This document shows, piece after piece, positions 1 through 4,905 of a stretch of DNA of 11,380 nt. This DNA is from Geobacter sp. UBA4074 (lineage in GTDB: Bacteria > Desulfobacterota > Desulfuromonadia > Geobacterales > Pseudopelobacteraceae): the NCBI GenBank assembly GCA_002383415.1, contig DFYU01000033.1:1-11380 (forward strand), given 5' to 3'. Position 1 is the first letter of the stretch; every line of letters starts with the position of its first letter. The position numbers were made by a program, and so were the translations under genes. Below the pieces are notes generated by a model, which was given only the letters and a program-made list of their open reading frames with translations, had not been told where the DNA came from and searched no databases.

Positions 1-1434
1 GTCTATGCCTTAAACGGCATCCTCGGCTCCATCGAGACCGAAGGCGGCGTGTTCCAGTCATCCAGCGCTCCTGGCACTTCATTTCCGGCGCCGGATCCGT
101 TCATCGACGACGTGGCCAAAAAGTTTGGCAAGGAGAAAAAACTGGACGGTCGCGGTGCCAAGGATATGCCCGCTATCATGGGTGGCTATGACTCCAAGAA
201 GGACAAGGACGGTAAGGTGACCGAGAGCGCCAAGGCTGGTGTGGTTACCAATAACGTGGCGAACGGGCTGCTCAAGAATCCTGGCGCAATTAAGGTGTTT
301 ATCGGCACCTGGAACAACTTCAATTTCTCGGCCACCGGTGCCGATCGCTGGGACAAGGCCCTTGCCACCATACCGTTTTTTGCGCATATGGTGACCAACG
401 CCTCGGAGATGTCGCAGTTTGCCGATATTGTGCTACCAGCCACCTTTGCCCCCACCGAAAAATTGACCATCGTCACCAACATGGCCAACCTGCATGGTCA
501 CATGTCGATTCAGCAGCCGGTGGCCAAGCCGCTCTGGGATGTCAAAGCTGAAGAAACCGAAGTCATGTGGCTGCTTGCTGAAAAGCTGAAAGCCCGCGGC
601 TTCAGCAATCTGTACGACTACTACGCCTCCTTTGAGGATCCGGAGACCAAGCAAAAGCCGGGCAATGCTGCCGAATTCGTCGAAATTGCCGCCCGCATCT
701 CCAGCCAGAAGGTCTGGAACGGTAAGGAGGCGCTGAAAGGGGACAAGGTAGCCGGTTGGGCCGAGTTCAGAAAGAAAGGTATCTACAACTCGGAGCGCTA
801 TGCCTACAAGAAAAACTGGGGCAAGTTCAAGACGGTTACCAAAAAGTTCGAGTTTTACAGCGAGACCCTGAAGAAGACGCTGACCCTGTTTGCTACCAAG
901 CACAAGACCAGCATCGACGACGTGCTGAAGAGCAGCGGCTACGAAGCCCAGGGTGAGCTGGTCTTTGTCCCCCACTATGAAACGCCCAAACGGTGGGGCA
1001 GCGAGAAGGAGTATCCCTTTACCTTCATCGACCACAAATCCCGTCTCAACCGGGAAGGACGCTCTGCCAACACCTCTTGGTACCAGGAATTCAAGAAGCT
1101 GGACGCCGGCGACGTCAGCTGGGACGACGTGGCCAAGATCAACCCCAGAGATGCAAAAAAGCTGGGCATAAAAGATGGCGATACCATCAAACTGATTTCA
1201 CCCACCGCCTCCATCACCTGCAAGGCCAAGCTGTGGGAGGGAGTTCGTCCGGGCACCGTGGCCAAGTGTTACGGCCAGGGTCACTGGGCCTACGGTCGGG
1301 TGGCGGCCAAGGAGTACGGCAAGACACCCCGCGGCGGCAACAACAACGAGTTGATGCCGGACGATTACGATCGTCTCAGCGGCTCCACGGCACGTAACGG
1401 CGGCTTTACCGGCGTCAAGATTGAGAAGGCCTAG
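1..1434 (+). CDS. Molybdopterin oxidoreductase catalytic subunit, C-terminal part (DMSO reductase family)
   Basis: The frame is open from the first base, so the start codon, the N-terminal [4Fe-4S] motif and the molybdenum ligand lie upstream of the window; about 477 residues are visible. They open with a YALNGILGS..TEGG segment typical of the molybdopterin-binding core. Residues 141-146 (ADIVLP, followed by a T-E-K) match the conserved D-x-x-L-P...E region, and the last ~120 residues form a molydopterin-dinucleotide-binding domain (NPRDAKKLGIKDGD, then V-R-P-G, then G-H-W-A-Y-G). Such subunits reduce or oxidise inorganic S, Se or As oxyanions or small organics, usually in the periplasm. The ferredoxin subunit, a TorD-like chaperone and another FeS protein follow in the same direction. 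The best subfamily guess is the Psr/Phs/Ttr/Arr group, because of the C-terminal GHWAYG and the partner's type. The substrate is not determinable from this fragment. Confidence 0.9.
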   Translation, partial: VYALNGILGSIETEGGVFQSSSAPGTSFPAPDPFIDDVAKKFGKEKKLDGRGAKDMPAIMGGYDSKKDKDGKVTESAKAGVVTNNVANGLLKNPGAIKVFIGTWNNFNFSATGADRWDKALATIPFFAHMVTNASEMSQFADIVLPATFAPTEKLTIVTNMANLHGHMSIQQPVAKPLWDVKAEETEVMWLLAEKLKARGFSNLYDYYASFEDPETKQKPGNAAEFVEIAARISSQKVWNGKEALKGDKVAGWAEFRKKGIYNSERYAYKKNWGKFKTVTKKFEFYSETLKKTLTLFATKHKTSIDDVLKSSGYEAQGELVFVPHYETPKRWGSEKEYPFTFIDHKSRLNREGRSANTSWYQEFKKLDAGDVSWDDVAKINPRDAKKLGIKDGDTIKLISPTASITCKAKLWEGVRPGTVAKCYGQGHWAYGRVAAKEYGKTPRGGNNNELMPDDYDRLSGSTARNGGFTGVKIEKA

Positions 1435-1452
1435 GAAAGGGGGGATTAAGCG

Positions 1453-2217
1453 ATGGCTAAACAATATGGAATGGTGATTGATCTACAAAAATGCGTCGGC
1501 TGCGGCGCCTGCGCCCTGGCCTGCAAGACCGAGAACAACACTCAGGGTCGGGCCGATGGCCAGACCTTCAACTGGGCCGACTTCATCTGCACGCAAGAAG
1601 GGAAATTCCCGCGCACGACATACACAACTATACCGGTGCTCTGCAACCACTGCTCGGACGCCCCCTGCGTCAAGGCCTGCCCGGTGAAACCCAAGGCCAT
1701 GTTCAAGACACCGGACGGCATCACCATGCACAATGACGAGCGCTGCATCGGTTGCCTGCGCTGTCAGAAGGCCTGCCCTTACAGCGTCATGGATGTGGAA
1801 AAACAGAAAGCTCAGTACAGCGTGATCAGCGCTAATCTGGGAGAAATTCACCCCAAATATCAGGACAAAAGTGAGCTGATCAAAGGCTGCACCGCCTCAG
1901 GCGCCGGAACGGCCAAGGCGGCTGGGGCACTGCCGCCGCACAAACATGACTACCAGCACCCGGACTACGCCAGCGTGCGCAAGGTGGGAGTGACGGAGAA
2001 ATGCATCTTCTGCGAGCACCGCGTAAAGAAGGGTGATCAGCCTGCCTGCGTGGCGGCCTGTCCTTCGCAAGCTCGCATCTTCGGCGATCTGAACGATGCC
2101 GCCAGCGCACCGGCCCAAGCCCTGAAGAAATTTAAGGCCTTCAGACTGAAGGAAGAGAAGAAGACCCGACCCAATGTGGCCTACATCCGCTCCTTCAAAC
2201 CATCGGCCAGGATCTGA
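1453..2217 (+). CDS. Molybdoenzyme iron-sulfur (electron transfer) subunit, four [4Fe-4S] clusters
   Basis: This 254-residue ferredoxin-type beta subunit would pass electrons between the upstream catalytic subunit and a quinone or cytochrome partner. It has sixteen cluster cysteines in four groups: C14/C17/C20/C24, C64/C67/C72/C76, C98/C101/C104/C108 and C184/C187/C199/C203. This is the DmsB/PsrB/TtrB/ArrB layout. The N-terminus (GMVIDLQKCVGCGACALACKTEN) strongly resembles that group. An additional Cys146 lies in an insertion (about residues 118-180) between groups three and four. There is no signal peptide, so export would have to be as a complex with a Tat-bearing catalytic subunit. The ATG lies 18 nt after the catalytic gene's stop, behind an AGGAAAGGGGG ribosome site, so the two are clearly one operon. 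Family is secure; the substrate-specific name is not. Confidence 0.92.
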   Translation: MAKQYGMVIDLQKCVGCGACALACKTENNTQGRADGQTFNWADFICTQEGKFPRTTYTTIPVLCNHCSDAPCVKACPVKPKAMFKTPDGITMHNDERCIGCLRCQKACPYSVMDVEKQKAQYSVISANLGEIHPKYQDKSELIKGCTASGAGTAKAAGALPPHKHDYQHPDYASVRKVGVTEKCIFCEHRVKKGDQPACVAACPSQARIFGDLNDAASAPAQALKKFKAFRLKEEKKTRPNVAYIRSFKPSARI

Positions 2218-2247
2218 GGCAATAGCAACCAATCCGTAGCGCAACAG

Positions 2248-2276
2248 GCGGGGTGGGGCCACATGCCCCATCCCGC
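2248..2276 (+). terminator. GC-rich hairpin between FeS subunit and chaperone genes (terminator or attenuator)
   Basis: A 12-bp stem (GCGGGGTGGGGC pairing with GCCCCATCCCGC, one G-U pair) encloses a 5-nt loop CACAT. The following bases are TTTCC, so the U-tract is very short. It could be a weak intrinsic terminator, or an mRNA processing/stabilising structure that lowers chaperone expression relative to the enzyme subunits. The structure is seen; its function is inferred. Confidence 0.5.
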
Positions 2277-2296
2277 TTTCCATCCAAGGATGCAAC

Positions 2297-2938
2297 GTGA
2301 CTAAATATGTCCCTACAACCAGCAGCCGCGAAGATGCCTACCGGCTGCTGTCTGCCTGTTACTATGCCCCGACCAGCGCCCTTCGCGAGGAAGGCTGCTG
2401 TGCAGCGCTGGCCGAACTGCTGGCCGATTTGTCACCGCAGGCAGCCCAACAGGCCAGCAAAGCCACACAGATTCTCGACAAAGCACCCGTTGAGGAGCTC
2501 CTGGTCGAATACAGTCGCCTGTTTCTGGGCCCCTTCAAGCTGGTGGCCCCGCCCTACGGCTCGGTCTGGCTGGACAAAACAAAAACTGTGATGGGCGATT
2601 CAACCGCACAGGTGGCTGCCGTCTATCAGACCCACGGCCTGCAGCTGGCCGATGATTTCCCAGAACTGCCGGACCATATAGCAGTGGAGCTGGAATTTCT
2701 TTCCTACCTGGCCTTTCAGCAGCGGCAGGCGCAGGCAACCGGTAACCAAGACGAGGCGACCCGGCTCGCAACGACCCAGCTGGGGTTTATCAACGAGTTA
2801 CTGACGCCCTGGCTGACACCGTTTTGCCAGGCGATTATAGAGGATGGCGAGGCGCCGTTCTACATGGCGCTGGCCGAATGCACAGCAGCGTTTGTTGCAG
2901 CAGACAGCACTGCACTTCTGGCCGCTATCGATGCCTGA
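2297..2938 (+). CDS. TorD/DmsD-family molybdoenzyme maturation chaperone
   Basis: This 213-residue cytoplasmic chaperone probably binds the apo catalytic subunit during molybdopterin cofactor insertion and before Tat export. The sequence has the all-helical family pattern: VEYSRLFLGPFK followed by APPYGSVW in the first half, then the hallmark ELPDHIAVELEFLSYLA (acidic-P-D-H-x-x-x-E-x-x-F-L), then a long helical tail. Length is typical (about 200-220 residues). The start is GTG at 2297, preceded by AAGGA at 2286-2290; no better ATG lies upstream. Its place directly after catalytic and FeS subunits is the usual one for dedicated chaperones (as DmsD, TtrD-like or ArrD proteins), so the client is most likely the enzyme at the start of the window. 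The last 8 bases overlap the next gene. Confidence 0.85.
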   Translation: MTKYVPTTSSREDAYRLLSACYYAPTSALREEGCCAALAELLADLSPQAAQQASKATQILDKAPVEELLVEYSRLFLGPFKLVAPPYGSVWLDKTKTVMGDSTAQVAAVYQTHGLQLADDFPELPDHIAVELEFLSYLAFQQRQAQATGNQDEATRLATTQLGFINELLTPWLTPFCQAIIEDGEAPFYMALAECTAAFVAADSTALLAAIDA

Positions 2939-3863
2939 CCAGCCGTCGCAACCATGTGGCAGTCGTGATGATCTGCGGATCGAACAGTCCCGCTGTCTGC
3001 CCAATCGTTACAGCGAAAGCAGCTGCCGTCGCTGCGTGGCGATCTGCCCCCGACAAGCCATCAGTGTTGATGAACACTTGCGTGTGGACCCAAATCGCTG
3101 CACCGGCTGCCTGCTCTGCACCACGGTCTGCCCCTCAGGGGCATTGGAGACCAACCAGCCGTTCGACACCTGCCTGGCTGCCCTGCGCAAGATAGAAAAA
3201 CCTACACTCGGCTGTTGCCGTACCAATGCCTCTGCAAATGCCACCCTGGCCTGTCTGGGTGGGCTCTCAGACGAGCATCTGCTGAGCCTGGTCCACAGCC
3301 TGACCGGAACCCTGCAGTTGAATCTGAGCAGCTGCCAGGAGTGCCCCAACAGCACAATGCTGGATCGTCTGACGGAACGGCTGCGCCGACTTGCCGACCA
3401 GGGAACTGGCCAAGGGAAATGCCGGATCAGCACGGTGGAGGACGAAGTAGCACTACGCGTGGAGCAAGAACAGCTGAATCGGCGGAGTTTTTTCAGCTCG
3501 TTTCGAAGCGTCCTGTTTCAGAGCGCCGCCGTCGTGGTCAACGCCACGCAGCAATCAGCGGATCACCGCAGTGAGTATGCCGAAAAACGGGTACCGGAAC
3601 GTCGTCAGTTACTGAACCGTACCCTACGCGCCCTGCCCACTGAACCAGGACAATGGATCACCACACACTACTCCCACCAGCTCACCTTCAGTAAAAACTG
3701 CAGCGCCTGCCAAGGCTGCGTTGCCAGCTGCCCCACCGGCGCCTTACGTACCAAAGACCGCAAGCAGCGGCCCGAGTTCCTTCAGCTGAACTGTACCGGT
3801 TGCGGCCTGTGTGTTGAATTCTGCCTGGATCAGGCCATCACCCTCTCACCCGCCCGCAACTGA
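2931..3863 (+). CDS. NapF-like multi-[4Fe-4S] ferredoxin protein
   Basis: The 310-residue protein has ferredoxin modules at both ends. At the N-terminus are C22...C32/C35/C39-P and C57/C60/C63/C67-P; at the C-terminus are C257/C260/C263/C267-P and C288/C291/C294/C298, giving up to four [4Fe-4S] clusters. Between them lies a region with C95-C96, C108 and C135-x-x-C138, and an RRSFF segment at 184-188. No signal peptide or membrane segment is visible, so it is probably a cytoplasmic electron carrier or FeS-handling accessory of the molybdoenzyme, as NapF is for periplasmic nitrate reductase. The chosen ATG at 2931 overlaps the chaperone stop (ATGCCTGA) and has no clear ribosome site, so translational coupling is likely. 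An in-frame ATG at 2844 would add 29 Arg/Trp-rich residues deep inside the chaperone gene and is less plausible. The exact role is unknown. Confidence 0.8.
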   Translation: MPDQPSQPCGSRDDLRIEQSRCLPNRYSESSCRRCVAICPRQAISVDEHLRVDPNRCTGCLLCTTVCPSGALETNQPFDTCLAALRKIEKPTLGCCRTNASANATLACLGGLSDEHLLSLVHSLTGTLQLNLSSCQECPNSTMLDRLTERLRRLADQGTGQGKCRISTVEDEVALRVEQEQLNRRSFFSSFRSVLFQSAAVVVNATQQSADHRSEYAEKRVPERRQLLNRTLRALPTEPGQWITTHYSHQLTFSKNCSACQGCVASCPTGALRTKDRKQRPEFLQLNCTGCGLCVEFCLDQAITLSPARN

Positions 3864-3864
3864 G

Positions 3865-3888
3865 AAGGCCGGGATCGCTCCCGGCCTT
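3865..3888. terminator. Bidirectional hairpin terminator between convergent operons
   Basis: This is a perfect 10-bp stem, AAGGCCGGGA / TCCCGGCCTT, with a TCGC loop. It lies 1 nt after the NapF-like stop codon (3861-3863) and 9 nt before the end of the convergent selenoprotein gene (3898). The AA...TT ends make it symmetrical. The bases after it on the + strand (CATTCGTTCT) are only partly T-rich. It probably ends transcription from both sides. Confidence 0.75.
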
Positions 3889-3897
3889 CATTCGTTC

Positions 3898-4128
3898 TCA
3901 ACTCCGTGCCCGACAGGCTGCGATCAGTTCGCGGGGCTCGGGGTAGCGCATCTGTTCCAGACGGGAGAAGATCTGCTCCCCGTCTACCAACACCGCCAGT
4001 TCACTCTGTTTGGGACCACGTTCGATCGTAACCTGAGCCCCCTCAACATTTTTTTCCAGCTCTGCGGCCAGACCGGCCGCCAGTTGCTGCTGACCTCAGG
4101 ATGCACAGTACTGGATCACAATCTGCAT
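3898..4128 (-). CDS. SelW/Rdx-family selenoprotein with in-frame UGA (selenocysteine)
   Basis: A standard gene finder sees only a 10-codon fragment, because codon 11 is TGA (4096-4098). Reading through gives 76 residues ending at a second TGA (3898-3900). The N-terminus MQIVIQYC-A-S-U has the redox motif C8-x-x-U11 right after the first beta strand, as in SelW/SelT/SelH/Rdx thioredoxin-fold proteins. The C-terminal half keeps the family pattern: a strand LAVLVDGEQIFSR (44-56), then R-Y-P-E and a final helix (ELIAAC). The length fits small SelW-like proteins. A strong GGAAGGAG site (4137-4144) lies 8 nt before the ATG, and a SECIS-like hairpin follows the UGA. Likely role: a cytosolic thiol/selenol oxidoreductase of unknown client. 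It is the second gene of a tetR operon. Selenocysteine families of this kind are known in Geobacter-type bacteria; the reading here is inferred from sequence only. A nonsense-mutated pseudogene is the alternative, and less likely. Confidence 0.85.
4057..4098 (-). promoter_or_regulatory. Bacterial SECIS-like recoding stem-loop immediately after the UGA codon
   Basis: On the mRNA, counting from the base after UGA, +16 to +21 (GCGGCC) pairs perfectly with +27 to +32 (GGCCGC) around the loop GGUCU (+22 to +26; genome 4070-4074). With G15 bulged, CU (+13/14) pairs with AG (+33/34), and CAGC (+7 to +10) can pair with GCUG (+36 to +39). The E. coli fdhF SECIS also has a bulged stem with a loop containing GGUCU, where G and U contact SelB. 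The distance from UGA is a few bases longer here and the bulged base is G, not U. The pairing is seen; SelB recognition is inferred. Confidence 0.7.
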
Positions 4129-4154
4129 CGCTACAACTCCTTCCGCCTTTGATT

Positions 4155-4796
4155 TTATTTGGAAACAATATGGTTGAGTACCATTGCGACCGCAAAATCA
4201 ACGTAGCTGTCGGCCTGGTCAGCCGGGTCAAGCCGCAGATCACGCAGCAGCCGCTGGCTGATAAACTGGTAGTTGACCAACGCGATCAGCGATTGCACCA
4301 CGAAGCGGGCGTTGATACCAGGCCTGAAAATACCCTGATCGATACCGGCCTGGATCATGGCGGTGGCCTGTCGCGAGGCGTTGTCGATACAGGGTTTGAC
4401 CACGGTCTCATAACAGGCCGAAGGGTTGGTCAATTCCCGCAGGTAGAGCGTCAGCCAGAAGGGACGTCGCTTATGGAAGTCAGCTATGGCCTTGCAGGCC
4501 TCGGTAATATTGCGGCGGATGTCTCCCTCTGCCTTGAATAACGGCACCACCTCGCGTTCGTAAGCGGCGAACTGCTCGGCCACCACCGCGCCGTACAGCT
4601 GCTCCTTGCCACCGAAGTAGTAGGACACCAGGGCGCTGTTGGCGCCTGACTCCCGTGCGATATCTCGAATAGAGACCGCATGGCGGCAGCTCTGGCTCAG
4701 CAGGGCTGCGGTGGCTTCGATGATCTTGGCCCGGGTGTTCTGGTCAGGTACGTCTGCACCGCCATCCGTCTGGATGGTCTTACGTTGATCCACCAT
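4155..4796 (-). CDS. TetR/AcrR-family transcriptional regulator
   Basis: This 213-residue repressor-type regulator has an N-terminal TetR_N DNA-binding domain (about residues 22-68). Its helix-turn-helix is at 42-61 (SIRDIARESGANSALVSYYF, followed by G-x-K-E-x-L-Y). A helical ligand-binding C-terminal domain with no recognisable ligand signature follows. It contains four cysteines (C37, C101, C128, C136). The ATG at 4796 has AAGGAG 9 nt upstream; in-frame codons further upstream would run into the divergent mutS region and lack a ribosome site. It is transcribed divergently from mutS and 26 nt ahead of the selenoprotein gene, so the two form one operon. Autoregulation and control of the selenoprotein gene are the simplest inference; mutS could also be affected. 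The ligand is unknown. Confidence 0.9.
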   Translation of the reverse strand: MVDQRKTIQTDGGADVPDQNTRAKIIEATAALLSQSCRHAVSIRDIARESGANSALVSYYFGGKEQLYGAVVAEQFAAYEREVVPLFKAEGDIRRNITEACKAIADFHKRRPFWLTLYLRELTNPSACYETVVKPCIDNASRQATAMIQAGIDQGIFRPGINARFVVQSLIALVNYQFISQRLLRDLRLDPADQADSYVDFAVAMVLNHIVSK

Positions 4797-4821
4797 ATAC
4801 AAATGCTCCTTGTGCTGTAGC

Positions 4822-4839
4822 AGTTTGGTACACAAAACT
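4822..4839. promoter_or_regulatory. Imperfect palindrome, candidate TetR operator
   Basis: AGTTTGGTACACAAAACT reads as an 18-bp interrupted palindrome (14 of 18 positions symmetrical; outer AGTTT matched by AAACT). It overlaps the predicted tetR transcription start just downstream of the -10 box, where an autorepressor would bind. Its size and position are typical of TetR-family operators; binding is inferred. Confidence 0.4.
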
Positions 4840-4844
4840 AATAA

Positions 4845-4874
4845 ACTATACCACTGTCCCTGCCTGCCTTGCAA
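4845..4874 (-). promoter_or_regulatory. Probable sigma-70 promoter for the tetR-selenoprotein operon
   Basis: Read on the - strand, TTGCAA (4874-4869) and TATAGT (4850-4845) are separated by 18 nt. They match 4/6 and 5/6 bases of the -35 and -10 consensus. This would start transcription near 4838, about 40 nt before the tetR ATG. Confidence 0.45.
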
Positions 4875-4890
4875 TGCCAAGCAATGGCAT
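4874..4890 (+). other. Small inverted repeat in the mutS leader
   Basis: ATGCCA, loop AGCAA, TGGCAT forms a perfect 6-bp stem 15 nt before the mutS ATG. It is the main structured element of the 109-bp tetR-mutS divergent region besides the palindrome and promoter. It may be a leader hairpin near the mutS ribosome site or a second operator. No clear Shine-Dalgarno sequence is seen before mutS. Confidence 0.3.
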
Positions 4891-4905
4891 GGTATTAACA
4901 CCGCT

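Noticed and set aside
4096..4098. General stop-codon reassignment of TGA in this genome
   Set aside because: TGA is used as the normal stop for the FeS subunit (2215-2217), the chaperone (2936-2938), the NapF-like gene (3861-3863), mutS and the selenoprotein gene itself (3898-3900), so reading through must be context-dependent.
3898..4128. Small gene as a nonsense-mutated pseudogene
   Set aside because: The only internal stop is TGA, exactly at the second redox position of C-x-x-U. The rest of the frame is intact with good family residues, and a SECIS-like hairpin and strong ribosome site are present. A pseudogene would be expected to show additional damage.
3811..4152. Plus-strand 113-codon open frame through the convergent region
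   Set aside because: It starts inside the NapF-like gene, runs across the terminator hairpin and is antisense to the selenoprotein gene. It has no ribosome site and its translation resembles no family I know.
4101..4541. Plus-strand 146-codon frame antisense to tetR
   Set aside because: It is the complement of a convincing TetR gene on the other strand, with no upstream ribosome site and no recognisable domain.
4810..4905. Upstream ATG extending MutS by 32 residues
   Set aside because: The extra residues (Cys-rich, no MutS similarity) would be translated through the tetR promoter and operator region. The product from 4906 already has the normal MutS N-terminus.
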